Source of the DNA: a virus
Virus record (IMG/VR): IMGVR_UViG_3300032893_000106
Location: 1 to 43,524 of that record
Length of the DNA stretch: 43,524 nucleotides
Strand: one strand, 5' to 3'
Each line of letters opens with the position of its first letter. Position 1 is the stretch's first letter. This document shows positions 15,633 to 25,684 of the stretch, one piece after another. The notes under the pieces are model-generated. The model was not told the DNA's origin, did not search any database, and saw nothing but the letters and a program-made list of their open reading frames with translations. The translations under genes and the position numbers were made by a program.

Positions 15633-17591
15633 TTATTGCTTTACCCATTGCGTGCCGTCAGAAACGTAGCCAGGATAACCATAACTTGCCCCATCTGTTC
15701 CTTTAGGAATGGTTGGGGTATTTTGATTGCTAGTTGAACTACTACCACCTACCAAAGCGTTTTCCCTATCGTTTATTAACTGCCTCAAAATATTTAATTT
15801 AGTATTCACCACATCCGCAGTATCGGTCGGGCTTGGTAAGTTATTGTTAATCTCTTTAATAATTGTCTGGTTGCCGCGGAAACCTTGCAAGCCAGAAATT
15901 GCTTTAAATATATCCAAACCGGCGCTAGTCAAAATCCCCGAAGAAGCAATCGTCGGGTCAATTTGGCCAATCTGTTCAAACTTAGTAATCCCATAACCTC
16001 CCAAATCCCTAGCTAAAGCGCTTGGTTGGGCAACCGAACCTACAATATTCGCAATCGTATCTAATTTAGCATTAGCGTCTTTTATGTTAGTTAAGTCAGC
16101 CGCTTCATTCTTGTTAGTAATTACTTGCAAGCCAGAAGCAGTTGCATCATCAATTATCTGTTTTTTCTGGGCAGCTGTGCCTTGAAGGGCGGTTGCATCT
16201 ACATAACCTACCCCACTAGAAGTCGTATTGTAATAAGGGGCAACACTAGAAGGCACTTGCACAGGATTGCCTTTATTATCTAAGACTGTAGAAACTCCAG
16301 CCGTTCCTCTGCTGTAAGGTGAAGGGGCTATATATACAGCTTTGCGGTAAAGGGCGGAATTCGCTAACTTCGCTTCCGCTTGGTCAGGAGTATCAGTAAG
16401 CAAAATTCCAGCATCTGGGTAATCATTTTTTAACTTAACTACTGCGGGGTCAGCAATATGCTGAATCTGTGAAAAATCCGTCTGACTTTCAGGAAGTCCT
16501 ACCTGCTGTCCCGTAGCTTGCTGGTATTGGGCTAATGTAACTGGTAAACCTGTCTTAGTATCGATGGCGGTATTTCCGACTAAATAAAATGGGGCGGTAA
16601 TCCCATTAGTCGCCGCAAACTGAATCGCCGCTTGCTGGTTCTGTAATTGCTGTTGGGCTTCATCCATCTGTTGCTTATGGATAGCTAAAGCATCATTGGT
16701 GGCGTTCCTAACATTGTCATTCATCTGTTGGATAGCCGAAGTTTTGTCCGCGAATAATTTAGAAGCTTGCGAGTAAGCGTCATTTATCATCGTGTAGTCT
16801 TGGTTCATAAACCCTTGCTGTAAATCGGCCACAGCCTTGGAAGCTTGATTATCTATATTGGCGATTTTAGTTACGCCTTCATCTACCACGTTTTTTATAA
16901 TCCCTAAATTTATAATCGGAGCAACACCAGGAAGTTCTGAAAGTTTAGCCATCCCTTCAAAGTTTTTGTTAGCCAAATCTTGTTGGGCTTTAAGTTGGGC
17001 GAAACTATTTTGTGTAGCTTGGATTTGGGCTTGCTGGGCGGGGGTAAGCGGAAAAGTCCCAGTCAGAATTTGTTGAATCTGGCTTTGGAAATTCTGAAAA
17101 GCCGCATCTGCCTGTCCTTGGACGGCAGCTATAGCATCATTAGCTTTTTGTGCGCCTTGTTGTCCCGCTTCACCATTTATAATTTTATCTAAATCATCAG
17201 CAGTTGCTGCCGGAGCAGGTGCAGGGGCGGGAGCAGGGGTTGCTTGGGCTAAGGCTTGCTGGGCGGCAATATTTTGTGTCTGCTGGGCTTGGGCTTGGAC
17301 AGCTTGGTCTAAGCCTGCCTTTTGATTAGTCAAATTATTTATAGCATCTTTAGCCGTCATTACGCTTGGAGGATTAACTTGCTTTCCTGTCTTAGCGTTA
17401 TACGAAGAGCCATCTAGAAACGACAAAGTAGGCACCGGAGCTGGGTTAGGAGTCTTAGGCGCAGGAGGTGGTGTCGCTCCATTTGCCGGCTGGGGACTCA
17501 AAGTCAAACCACCTGAATTCAAAGCTTGGTTTAAATTCAAAGCAGGTGCAGGTGCGGGAGTGAGCGTTGAAGTTGGGGTTGTAATTGGCAT
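15633..17591 (-). CDS. Large Ala/Gln/Pro-rich virion protein
   Basis: The 652-residue protein has a Pro/Ala-rich N-terminus (TPAPAPAL, APAPAPAPAA), long Gln/Ala helical stretches with coiled-coil character (about 85-320), a central globular part (FYLVGNTAIDTKTGLPVT) and a C-terminal YGYPGYVSDGTQWVKQ. It lies beside the 1073-residue protein. Size, helical content and position fit an internal or ejected virion protein, but no family was recognised. Confidence 0.6.
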   Translation of the reverse strand: MPITTPTSTLTPAPAPALNLNQALNSGGLTLSPQPANGATPPPAPKTPNPAPVPTLSFLDGSSYNAKTGKQVNPPSVMTAKDAINNLTNQKAGLDQAVQAQAQQTQNIAAQQALAQATPAPAPAPAPAATADDLDKIINGEAGQQGAQKANDAIAAVQGQADAAFQNFQSQIQQILTGTFPLTPAQQAQIQATQNSFAQLKAQQDLANKNFEGMAKLSELPGVAPIINLGIIKNVVDEGVTKIANIDNQASKAVADLQQGFMNQDYTMINDAYSQASKLFADKTSAIQQMNDNVRNATNDALAIHKQQMDEAQQQLQNQQAAIQFAATNGITAPFYLVGNTAIDTKTGLPVTLAQYQQATGQQVGLPESQTDFSQIQHIADPAVVKLKNDYPDAGILLTDTPDQAEAKLANSALYRKAVYIAPSPYSRGTAGVSTVLDNKGNPVQVPSSVAPYYNTTSSGVGYVDATALQGTAAQKKQIIDDATASGLQVITNKNEAADLTNIKDANAKLDTIANIVGSVAQPSALARDLGGYGITKFEQIGQIDPTIASSGILTSAGLDIFKAISGLQGFRGNQTIIKEINNNLPSPTDTADVVNTKLNILRQLINDRENALVGGSSSTSNQNTPTIPKGTDGASYGYPGYVSDGTQWVKQ

Positions 17592-17601
17592 TGGATTTTA
17601 A

Positions 17602-19023
17602 TTAAGTTGTGGGTCCAAAGGCTTCCCAAATAATTTGATAAGCTCCAGTTGGGCTGCCTGTTTTGACCCAGGCTATGGAGATGTTCGTCGCGTTCACGCT
17701 TATAGTGCCAGTTTGGTAAACGTTATCAGCGGTTCCTGTAATTATTAAACCCGTGCCAAGTGTGCCTAAGTTAGAACCAGAACCAATGCTTGTATACATC
17801 GCAGTTTGGGTCGTGCCGTTGTAAACAGCCAGAGTTTGAAAAGTTACTGCGCTTGCGGTTGCGCCCTGGCTTTTCCAAAAAGTCAATCTGACGTATTTAG
17901 GAGTTACGCCTAACCCGTGAGCTATAGTTTGCGTTCCAGAGGAATCACTCACATCTTTGGTCGTCGTCCCGTTGGCATAAGCTCCCGTGGTCGTTAAAGG
18001 AGCCACTCCTGAAGGCGAAAGCATCTGCCAATTATCATTGGTAGAGTTATAAGCTACCTCTACAACTTGATTCTGTAGAATATCTCCTGTAGCAAGAGCC
18101 GTGTTGTAAAGTTTTACAATAGCTTTGGCGGCTCCGCTTCCGACCTGTAAAGTTGCTGCCCCAGTATTGGCAGTCCCAGCTTTAAACCTAAACACCATTC
18201 CTGCGGAGTAAGCAGATATAGCAGGAGTTGGTGTAATTGCGTAAGCATCAGTCCCAACCGAATCAGCCCCATAAATCGGCACACCTTTTTGGAAATCAGT
18301 TTGTGATACGTAAAGGTTAGAACCAGAGGGAGTGGTAGTAGAAGCTAACGCCGCTTTTTGTCCGCTAGTAGGGAGCTGTAGTCCATAAATGGAAGCCGCT
18401 AAATCAGCGGGACTGGCAAATAAGACAGCACCGGTTGAACCTGTGTTCGTGCCGGCATTGACTTGGGCTGTCGTAGCCTCTTGGACTAAACCTTGGACGC
18501 TCGGTGAAGCATTAGGCGCTCCATTAAAAGTGAGAGAATCAGCATAAGCTTTCGGCACAAGCTGTTCAGGGTCGGTAGGGAAAATCGCGATACTATCCAT
18601 CCTTGGATAATTCGGCAACGTAAAAGTCCAAGTGCCTGTAATAGTTTCATCGTCATTTTTATCAGTAAAAGTATTGTAAAAACCTGAAGTATTGGAAATT
18701 ACAAACTTCGCCCCACCCGCGTGGCTTTTGGCAAAGCCGGAGGTTTCAGTATAAGGAGAGAGAAAAAGCACGTTGGAAATTCCAGTTAAAGTCGCAGTCC
18801 CATTAGCATTTTGGGTTATACCTGTAAAGGAAACTTGCTCTTCTTGCGTGCCTGAATTAGGTTCTAAGGTGGCAAAACCTTTAGTCCCAAAATCAGCCAT
18901 TGTCAAAGGCACGCCATCAATGCTATTAAAGGAAGAAAGTATGACTTCAGTATCACCAAGAACTACACCGGCTCCAGCTAGGGTTGCCGCTTGGATTTGA
19001 GCAAATTTTATATTGTCGGCCAT
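17602..19023 (-). CDS. Tail fibre or appendage protein
   Basis: The 473-residue protein has an N-terminal beta domain (IQAATLAGAGVVLGDTEVIL), a middle with NDDETITGTWTFTLPNYPRM and EQLVPKAYAD, and VQEATTAQVNAGTNTGSTGA, units commonly seen together in phage tail appendages. A C-terminal beta domain (ITGTADNVYQTGTISVNATN) likely forms the tip. I associate this module set with Patescibacteria-linked phages from memory. Receptor binding is inferred. Confidence 0.7.
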   Translation of the reverse strand: MADNIKFAQIQAATLAGAGVVLGDTEVILSSFNSIDGVPLTMADFGTKGFATLEPNSGTQEEQVSFTGITQNANGTATLTGISNVLFLSPYTETSGFAKSHAGGAKFVISNTSGFYNTFTDKNDDETITGTWTFTLPNYPRMDSIAIFPTDPEQLVPKAYADSLTFNGAPNASPSVQGLVQEATTAQVNAGTNTGSTGAVLFASPADLAASIYGLQLPTSGQKAALASTTTPSGSNLYVSQTDFQKGVPIYGADSVGTDAYAITPTPAISAYSAGMVFRFKAGTANTGAATLQVGSGAAKAIVKLYNTALATGDILQNQVVEVAYNSTNDNWQMLSPSGVAPLTTTGAYANGTTTKDVSDSSGTQTIAHGLGVTPKYVRLTFWKSQGATASAVTFQTLAVYNGTTQTAMYTSIGSGSNLGTLGTGLIITGTADNVYQTGTISVNATNISIAWVKTGSPTGAYQIIWEAFGPTT

Positions 19024-19038
19024 AAGTTTAATTTAATA

Positions 19039-21312
19039 TTATTGCGTAATCGCGTTATTCCCCTCACTTGTCGGCAGTTGGGCGGGTCCAAAAGCAATTA
19101 AAGACCAAATGTAATCAATGCCAGAAGAGCCAAAGAACGGTGAAGCTTCATAGTAAGGAGTCCTTGGGAAAGTTTTAATCACGCGGAATTTATCAGTATT
19201 GGTTTCATCTATCACTAGGTCACCACCTAGAGGATTCTTACCTAAACTTTCCTTGCCTAAACTATTTAAGCCACCTGTAGTCTGCACAATTTGGGTGTCA
19301 GTTCCTTGAATCGTGCCATTATACTGGCCTCCAAAGCCGTCTAGCTCATAGTTAATGCCCATATTTATGGTAGCATTAGGAGAAATATAACCTTCAACGT
19401 AAAATTCATTCTCACTTTTGTTCTGGGGGCGGACTCCATATTGCTGGTAGGCAAAAACTGCCAAAGCTGGAATCGGGTGGCCGTTAAAATTATAACCCTC
19501 AAACATCTTGTAAGTTTCAGAAACTAAATAGGAGTGGCCATATAACTCACCATCAATCACTGAAAAACGCGAGAACGGCATCGTTAAAGGTGCTTCCCAA
19601 TAATGGATAGGAGAATTTGTCGGATTAGCTGTCGTGGTATCTTTGGTCATATTATAAATCCGCAACAATCCCTCTTTAGGCACAGCCACCAAGATAAAAT
19701 TCTGCCAAAAGAATATGGAGCCATCAGTAAAATCGTATTTATTCATATCATTGACTATGGGAAAAGACAAATCCGCCATCTGGGGGGTCAAAACCACATT
19801 GTCCACACGGCCTAAAGTATTTACAATCGGTTCAAAGGAAACGAATATCACATCATTTTTGTTCTTGCTCACAAAAGCTTGGCTTTGTGCTCCCTGTAGT
19901 CCTGTTGTTTTTAAGCGCTGTAAAGTCGGGGTCAAAACATCTATGTTGGTAACAAAAACTTGGCTATCTACAATCGTTGAAGCCGCCGTGCTGATAGCTT
20001 TTTGCACGACTTCATACCATTGGTTAAGTCCAGCTGACACATATAACTGGTCTTCTTGGGCGATAAAAGCCCTAGGTGGTGCTTGGCTAGTTAAAACAAT
20101 GCCTTCACCCGATTGTCTGGGAAAGCTAAAGTTATAATTAGTATAAACTCCGGCTACCGACACATAAATTTGGTTGGAGATTAACGAACCAATGTAAAGT
20201 TGGGTCGCCGTGGTTAGACTTAAAGTGACAGACAAAACAGCGCCAAAAGTTGTAATCAAATCATTTTCAAAATCCACAGGGATTCCCTGCATAGCTGAAT
20301 TTAAAGTCGTTTTAACGGTCTGGTGGATAACATCGCCGGCCACGCCTGCACCTGTCGGGTCTGGGGTAACACCAACTAAGGTTAAGCTATTCCAACCACC
20401 CGTAGCTTGATAATCCACCCCATTTATAGTCACCGAGTGGGTTCCAGAGTTATAAAAACCTTCCTCAACCCAAGTTTTTGTCCCTTGTTTGGTAATCGTG
20501 TTGTTACTTATAGCTAATATCTCCATCTTTGCGCCAGTCCCAGTCCCACCTGTAACCGAAATACCAGAAGCAGGCGCATAACCTGTTCCACCATTAACTA
20601 TACTAACAGAGGTTATTGCCCCAAAATCTACCTCCGTAATTTCCATCGTAGCTAATGTCCCGCTACCGCCTGTCAATACTAAATTATCGTCCGCGAAATA
20701 ATCGTGGCCTTGCGTCCTTAAAGAAAGTGTTAATATTCCACCTCCACCATCTACGGTTTCAACTTTTACCGTGCCTCCGGCGGCTGACCCTTGGGTTATA
20801 GTTAAAATATCGCCTACCATATAACCAGTCCCTGCATTATCTGGGACAGGATTGATAGTATAAATTGCCCCTAAACTTACCACACTTTCAACTCTTAAAG
20901 TCGCATCGTCATTACCGCCTGTAAGCGTGATTATATCTCCTACTGTATAGAGTTTGCCGCCAAAAGTATTAGGCAATATAAAGCCACTTTCAGTCACCGA
21001 GGAAACTGCACCAGCGGAGTTGGAAGTTGAATCTAAAGTTGTAATCCCCCCGCTCCATTCGTATATCTGCGGAAGGCCATTAACAAATAATAAATGGGAT
21101 TGGGACATATCATATTGCCACCAGTTGGTAAAATTAAAATTTACCGAAGTCAGCCCTGTCATTAAATCCCGCCATTCCACCGTGCCATCAGGGTAGACAT
21201 ACCTATATTGGAGTTTGCCGTTGTTGACATTATCTAAAAAGCCCGCTCGCAGATGGCGAATCAGTCCTATAGACATTTCCCAGTCAAAAGATGATAAGAT
21301 AGGTGCTGACAT
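19039..21312 (-). CDS. Large beta-rich tail protein (possible C-terminal part of a split protein)
   Basis: The 757-residue protein begins MSAPILSSFDWEMSIGLIRH, followed by GKLQYRYVYPDGTVEWRDLM and LLFVNGLPQIYEWSGG. Strand-rich repeats with GGTGYAP-type glycine units follow. It looks like a propeller or tail-hub-associated protein. The start resembles mid-protein sequence of related phage proteins, whose N-terminal part resembles the separate gene at 23009-23326; the two could be halves of one ancestral gene separated by the LamG and collagen-like genes. That is an inference from remembered family architecture. Confidence 0.6.
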   Translation of the reverse strand: MSAPILSSFDWEMSIGLIRHLRAGFLDNVNNGKLQYRYVYPDGTVEWRDLMTGLTSVNFNFTNWWQYDMSQSHLLFVNGLPQIYEWSGGITTLDSTSNSAGAVSSVTESGFILPNTFGGKLYTVGDIITLTGGNDDATLRVESVVSLGAIYTINPVPDNAGTGYMVGDILTITQGSAAGGTVKVETVDGGGGILTLSLRTQGHDYFADDNLVLTGGSGTLATMEITEVDFGAITSVSIVNGGTGYAPASGISVTGGTGTGAKMEILAISNNTITKQGTKTWVEEGFYNSGTHSVTINGVDYQATGGWNSLTLVGVTPDPTGAGVAGDVIHQTVKTTLNSAMQGIPVDFENDLITTFGAVLSVTLSLTTATQLYIGSLISNQIYVSVAGVYTNYNFSFPRQSGEGIVLTSQAPPRAFIAQEDQLYVSAGLNQWYEVVQKAISTAASTIVDSQVFVTNIDVLTPTLQRLKTTGLQGAQSQAFVSKNKNDVIFVSFEPIVNTLGRVDNVVLTPQMADLSFPIVNDMNKYDFTDGSIFFWQNFILVAVPKEGLLRIYNMTKDTTTANPTNSPIHYWEAPLTMPFSRFSVIDGELYGHSYLVSETYKMFEGYNFNGHPIPALAVFAYQQYGVRPQNKSENEFYVEGYISPNATINMGINYELDGFGGQYNGTIQGTDTQIVQTTGGLNSLGKESLGKNPLGGDLVIDETNTDKFRVIKTFPRTPYYEASPFFGSSGIDYIWSLIAFGPAQLPTSEGNNAITQ

Positions 21313-21314
21313 AG

Positions 21315-22028
21315 TTAGTAAAACATTGGTGAAGAAATTGAGCTTGCCCCTGAAATTGAACGATGGGAAACATATAAGCTGAAGATTTCAGTTGCCGTTA
21401 AAACGCGGCTAAAGACCTGCCAGTCATCGTAGATTGCCGAAGCGTAAGCATTGGGGACGAACGAAGCGCCTAAGGTGAACAAATCGCTATAACCTGAAGC
21501 CCCATTACCGCTAGCGCTAACCTGTGCAACGTTGATACCATCAACGTATAAATTCACGGTCGAACCATCATACGCATATGCTAGGTGATGGAAGTTCGTC
21601 GTGCCTAAATCCACGTTAAAACTTGCAATCTGCTCCCCAATCCCTCCTTTGCTTCGGTCTACAAACACGGATTTAGTCCCAGAAGTATCTTGGTAACCGA
21701 TGAAGTTGCCGATGTTGTTCGTGGAGCTTGAGCACACGGCTAAATAGTATTGCGCGTTAGCTCCAGGTTCAGTTAGGATTTTAATCCAACCACACAACGT
21801 AATAGCCCCTCCCGTTATTCCCATATTCGTAGCCGCGTGGAGGTAAGTTCCGCTGTTAGATGTGCCCAAATTCGCCCCATTGTTAAACTTAGCTGGCGTG
21901 AAGGTCGCAGACCCTGTATTGGTCAAGGTGTTCGCACCTTTGGAATCAGACGTGTTCTCCAGCTGATAGTAAGATACCAAGCTAGCATCGTTAAATAACG
22001 GGCTGTGTAAGAACGGGAGAGATGGCAT
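21315..22028 (-). CDS. LamG/concanavalin-like carbohydrate-binding virion protein
   Basis: The 237-residue protein shows the LamG_3 pattern: SLVSYYQLENTSDSKGANTL, FTPAKFNNGANLGTSNSG, ITLCGWIKI, HHLAYAYDGSTVNLYVDG, then SAIYDDWQVFSRVLTATEI. Such jelly-roll domains bind sugars on cell surfaces. It is almost the whole protein, so it may be a stand-alone decoration or fibre-tip subunit. Start and stop nearly touch its neighbours. Confidence 0.85.
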   Translation of the reverse strand: MPSLPFLHSPLFNDASLVSYYQLENTSDSKGANTLTNTGSATFTPAKFNNGANLGTSNSGTYLHAATNMGITGGAITLCGWIKILTEPGANAQYYLAVCSSSTNNIGNFIGYQDTSGTKSVFVDRSKGGIGEQIASFNVDLGTTNFHHLAYAYDGSTVNLYVDGINVAQVSASGNGASGYSDLFTLGASFVPNAYASAIYDDWQVFSRVLTATEIFSLYVSHRSISGASSISSPMFY

Positions 22029-23005
22029 TAGTAAGAGATGATTACTTCTAAGAGGTTCGCCGTCGCAGCTAAGTTATCAGACCCAGACCCACCGTCACGG
22101 TTAACCCTAAACTGGACCATCTGCGAGGCCGCAGGTGACCCCCCCAACGTGATGGCCGAGGTGGCCGAGGAGATATGCACCTGTTGAGCCGTCGAGGTGT
22201 TAGCCTGGGTTACCGACTGGGCGCTTCCCCACGATTGGTCAATCGTGTCACCGCTCGCATAAGCCCTGCCCTGGCAACTCCAAACCACGGAGTTGGTGGA
22301 TGTTGAGTTAGCCGTCCAAACGAATTTAGCCGTCACGGTGCCGCCTCCATAAGCTGGGGGCATAAACACCGTCCACTCGGCGTAGTTATTCCCACTCTGT
22401 GAAAAATCTAAGGTTTGGATGTTAATCTTGTTGCTAGAAAGTTCGGTTTGGTTAGGCCCGCTAGCGCCGCTTGTCAAACTGCCCCAACCGCCGGCAGCCC
22501 CTAAGACGATGATGCTGCTTTGGCCAGCACCTGTGTAGCCCGTGTAACCCGTATACCCCGTTGAACCAGCACCCGATGGTCCAGTATACCCAGTAGGCCC
22601 TGTGTATCCAGTAAAATTACCCGCGCCAGTATAACCTGTGTAACCCGTCGTTCCATTTCCTGTGTAGCCGGTATAGCCGGTAAAGTTTCCAGCCCCAGTA
22701 TATCCAGTTGGGCCTGTATAGCCCGTGTAACCGCTAGGTCCTGTATAGCCCGTGAAATTTCCAGGCCCTGTGTAGCCTGTTGCGCCAGTATTGCTAGGGC
22801 CAGTATAACCTGTATAACCCGTTCTGCCTGAATAGCCCGTCGCACCTGTGTAGCCCGTGTAACCTGTCGTGCCTAAAGTCACCAAGTTTTGAACTTGGAT
22901 TTTTTTAGTTGTGCCATCTCCGGCCACGTCTACGATAGGCAAGACATCGGTCGGTGAACTGCTGCCTAATTCAGTTAGCTCTGTGATTTTTTTATTTTCA
23001 GCCAT
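22028..23005 (-). CDS. Collagen-like fibre protein with GYTG repeats and beta tip
   Basis: The 325-residue protein begins [20 protein letters not shown], a common phage fibre attachment domain, then has about 120 residues of [12 protein letters not shown]-type collagen triplets, then a globular beta tip ([20 protein letters not shown]...). The layout, attachment head, triple-helix rod and tip, fits a trimeric side fibre. The triplet region is closely related at the DNA level to those at 10740 and 25685. Confidence 0.82.
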   Translation of the reverse strand: MAENKKITELTELGSSSPTDVLPIVDVAGDGTTKKIQVQNLVTLGTTGYTGYTGATGYSGRTGYTGYTGPSNTGATGYTGPGNFTGYTGPSGYTGYTGPTGYTGAGNFTGYTGYTGNGTTGYTGYTGAGNFTGYTGPTGYTGPSGAGSTGYTGYTGYTGAGQSSIIVLGAAGGWGSLTSGASGPNQTELSSNKINIQTLDFSQSGNNYAEWTVFMPPAYGGGTVTAKFVWTANSTSTNSVVWSCQGRAYASGDTIDQSWGSAQSVTQANTSTAQQVHISSATSAITLGGSPAASQMVQFRVNRDGGSGSDNLAATANLLEVIISY

Positions 23006-23008
23006 ATA

Positions 23009-23326
23009 TTATGCGTTTAAAATTATTTTGCCTGTTGACTCTAAAAGTAAGAAACCAAGTCCAGCGTCCTCGTCTTCCCAAAGTAAAAAATTTTCACTAG
23101 CTGATTGTCCATCTAAGACATAGCCTTTAGTAATGCCTACAGTGTTATTTACGCTCGTTAAAACATTCTGCGAGCCTTCAATCAAGACGCCAGGGGGAAG
23201 CTTGGTCTTGTCCTCACGGTTACGGTAACCTAAGGCAAAAGAGTCAGTTAAGGTAAACTCTCTTACTTTAGCCGCTGCAATCCTCCGGCCTACGGTAAAA
23301 CCTGGGTTAGAGTATTTTTGGGCCAT
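23009..23326 (-). CDS. Small tail protein, possible N-terminal fragment of a split protein
   Basis: The 105-residue protein contains LPPGVLIEGSQNVLTSVNNT and VGITKGYVLDG. This is the usual beginning of long podovirus tail proteins, which continue into a segment like the start of the 757-residue protein at 21312. Here the frame ends after another about 35 residues (LLWEDEDAGLGFLLLESTG). It may be functional alone. Confidence 0.55.
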   Translation of the reverse strand: MAQKYSNPGFTVGRRIAAAKVREFTLTDSFALGYRNREDKTKLPPGVLIEGSQNVLTSVNNTVGITKGYVLDGQSASENFLLWEDEDAGLGFLLLESTGKIILNA

Positions 23327-23329
23327 AAA

Positions 23330-24553
23330 TTATTGGTTCCACCGGCGGGGCAAAAATGCGTTATACGAAGGTCTAGGCAAGCCATAGTAAGGTTGCCTAG
23401 GTTTCTGTTTTTCGCTCTTATAGAGTCCTTTATACCGCTCCACATCCTGCTGGTAGTTTTGTAAGAAAAAGTTAGCGTCAAAAAATTCCGCATCCAAGCC
23501 TTGAAGTTGCTGGGCGGTTAAGTAAGCGACCTGGTTAAATAAAATATTGTAAGAATCGGTATCTAGGTTAATTAGGTTAGAATCATCCGTCACGGTTTCC
23601 TGAAATGCCCCCGTAGTTGCATCAGCGAACATATACTTGGAATAGTAAACATACTCCATAATCTGGCCTAAGCGGGATGCAATATCATTTAACATCACGC
23701 CAGTTTGAGCTGTGCCATTATAAGTCCAAGTCACTCTTAAGTAAGTTATCTCCGAAGCATCAGGCGAGCCTACAACCGTTGCTCCGCTCCATAGGTAGGA
23801 AAGTAAGTTCCAGCCGTTTTCAAAAGCGGTCAAAGCTTGGGTTTGGGTGGCATTAACTTCGTAGTAAGCAGTCGGTGAAGAGCCAAACCTTAATTTAACC
23901 CCAGAGAAAACCGAAGCCGTAGGTAAGTAAGTGTATAAAAACCACGTAGCGAAGTTCACAAAATCCTCTAAGTTGACCGCTTGCATTGTCGAATTTTCCA
24001 AATAGCCAGTATCACCAGGTGACCCTGCGGCTAAATCAAATTGTAAAGCCCCACCGCCAGCTAAATAATTAACGGGATTAACGACTAGATTAGAAGCATT
24101 GCCTCCCGCAGTCCACGTTCCATTATCAGTTAAAGAAGAAGCGTAATTTACAATTACGCCCGTGTTAAATAAAGGTGCGTTGACTTGGATATTTCTCACG
24201 CCCTGGTTCCATTGGATGGTAAACTGGTTAGCAAGCGAAGCTATGGTGGCTAGACTGAACTGCTGGGTATAATCTTGGTTAAAAACCTGCCCAGGAAACC
24301 TATTTACCTGTGGCCGGATGTCAATTATGCCATTGCCTTTGACATCAGGGGCTAAGTAGTAGTTATAAACGCTTTCAAAAATCGGCGTGGCAAAAGGCAG
24401 GACACGTTTAGTTTCCTGCGGGTCAATATCCTGCAAGACTTGTCTAGCGGCGCGGTTAATAATCCCGTTTAAGTTGACCACCTTGTTCAAGGTAGTCCCG
24501 TGGATGACACCCACTAAATCCTGCTTAAGTTTGAGTATATTATATGCTGGCAT
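23330..24553 (-). CDS. Head-tail connector or adaptor-like virion protein
   Basis: The 407-residue protein starts with a helical region (IINRAARQVLQDIDPQETKR) and a long C-terminal helical part with RLGQIMEYVYYSKYMF, separated by a beta-sandwich of about 130 residues (NGTWTAGGNASNLVVNPVNY). Helices at both ends with position after the capsid genes fit an adaptor or tail-tubular-A-like protein that carries an inserted carbohydrate-binding-type sandwich. The fold is inferred from composition and position. Confidence 0.5.
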   Translation of the reverse strand: MPAYNILKLKQDLVGVIHGTTLNKVVNLNGIINRAARQVLQDIDPQETKRVLPFATPIFESVYNYYLAPDVKGNGIIDIRPQVNRFPGQVFNQDYTQQFSLATIASLANQFTIQWNQGVRNIQVNAPLFNTGVIVNYASSLTDNGTWTAGGNASNLVVNPVNYLAGGGALQFDLAAGSPGDTGYLENSTMQAVNLEDFVNFATWFLYTYLPTASVFSGVKLRFGSSPTAYYEVNATQTQALTAFENGWNLLSYLWSGATVVGSPDASEITYLRVTWTYNGTAQTGVMLNDIASRLGQIMEYVYYSKYMFADATTGAFQETVTDDSNLINLDTDSYNILFNQVAYLTAQQLQGLDAEFFDANFFLQNYQQDVERYKGLYKSEKQKPRQPYYGLPRPSYNAFLPRRWNQ

Positions 24554-24555
24554 AT

Positions 24556-24822
24556 TTAGGCATTGGTATTAACTATAACCACATCGCTAGCCGAGGTAAC
24601 AACATCTAAGCCATTACCGCAGACGGCATCAAAAATATAAGTTCCCGCTACTGTGGAAGCTGGTAGCACAAAATAAGTTACAGCGCTTGCAGCAACACTT
24701 TGAAAAGTTACCGTGCCTGTAGTAGTTTTAGGCACAACCACCGTGTGGACGACGCAACTGCCAGCAGTTTGAATATGGGTCGTCGTATTAGTTGTAATAT
24801 ACGTTGAAGTATTAACATTCAT
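24556..24822 (-). CDS. Small beta-rich virion protein
   Basis: An 88-residue Thr/Val-rich protein (STYITTNTTTHIQTAGSCVV... VIVNTNA) with alternating hydrophobic residues throughout, as in small immunoglobulin-like or decoration proteins. It overlaps the upstream gene by 11 bases. No specific family recognised. Confidence 0.6.
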   Translation of the reverse strand: MNVNTSTYITTNTTTHIQTAGSCVVHTVVVPKTTTGTVTFQSVAASAVTYFVLPASTVAGTYIFDAVCGNGLDVVTSASDVVIVNTNA

Positions 24823-25615
24823 AAAATTTAAAGGCTTGTTTTAATTGTCTAATATTTCTAGGCTCGCCGCCGTAATCGTAATCATTAAAGCGGTTAGCCC
24901 AAACCTCATCTATCTCATCTAACTGGAAGTTTTCAAACTCGCTATCAACCAAAGCGAATCGGAAAGCTTTTTTGAAAGGTGGGAATAATAAAGCTAAATT
25001 TAAAAGTCTAAACACCATCTTAAACTTATCAGTCACCGTATTTTCGCCCTGGGCAGTATCGCGCCCTAAATAAAGTTTTTCAATCCGCTTCAATTCCTTA
25101 CGGGAATTAGCTAATAACCTATCTTTAGTCGTCATCATAGCAATATCCTCAAAGCGGAAGCGGTAAGTATTTTCACCTTCTAAAAGTTGGGCGGGGATTC
25201 GGGCAAAGCCGTAACTTAAGTCAAATCCAAAACCTAATTTCCTTAAGAGCGCGAAAGTAAATTGGAATAACTCGCGGGAGCAATCATTGTAGTAACGAGT
25301 ATGCAAGTAATGCGGGGCGTAAAGATAATCGGCCAGACGTTTAATTTGGGTAAGGATGTTACTCGGCCAATGCCAGGTGGGTTTTAGGCACATCACCATC
25401 CCAATGCTAATGCGCTTCATTATATTGTTAGTTTCGGTTGACTGGCTGTAAGACATCCCTTTATTCGGCACAGGCCGGCCTTCATAGTAAGCTAATATCC
25501 CACCTTTTTCGGGGAAACTAAAACTTTTAAAGCCATAATAAGTTTCCCAAACCCGTAATTCGCTTAAAGGTTTTTTAGGGTTTAAGAACACAAAATCTGG
25601 GGGCATTACATCCAT
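24812..25615 (-). CDS. Unrecognised 267-residue protein
   Basis: The protein is rich in aromatic residues, Arg and Lys, with a helical tail (WANRFNDYDYGGEPRNIRQL). It contains PYLHTRYYNDCSRELFQFTF-like mixed segments and no clear catalytic motif. Its place between capsid and connector genes suggests a virion assembly role. It lacks signal or membrane features. Confidence 0.65.
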   Translation of the reverse strand: MDVMPPDFVFLNPKKPLSELRVWETYYGFKSFSFPEKGGILAYYEGRPVPNKGMSYSQSTETNNIMKRISIGMVMCLKPTWHWPSNILTQIKRLADYLYAPHYLHTRYYNDCSRELFQFTFALLRKLGFGFDLSYGFARIPAQLLEGENTYRFRFEDIAMMTTKDRLLANSRKELKRIEKLYLGRDTAQGENTVTDKFKMVFRLLNLALLFPPFKKAFRFALVDSEFENFQLDEIDEVWANRFNDYDYGGEPRNIRQLKQAFKFYEC

Positions 25616-25638
25616 AGCGTTTATTTAATGGCTCAAGC

Positions 25639-25666
25639 CCCCCGCTTTCTTTCTTTAAAGCGGGGG
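25639..25666 (-). other. Strong intergenic hairpin
   Basis: CCCCCGCTTT (25639-25648) is perfectly complementary to AAAGCGGGGG (25657-25666), with an 8-nt loop. It lies in the 69-base gap between the collagen-like gene and the next late gene. No U-run follows on the minus strand, so it more likely sets mRNA stability or processing and separates abundant capsid transcripts from downstream ones. Confidence 0.65.
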
Positions 25667-25684
25667 AATGAACTATCAAAGATT

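Noticed and set aside
25639-25666. Intrinsic terminator after the capsid-region genes
   Set aside because: The hairpin is strong, but no U-run follows on either strand, so I list it only as a hairpin.
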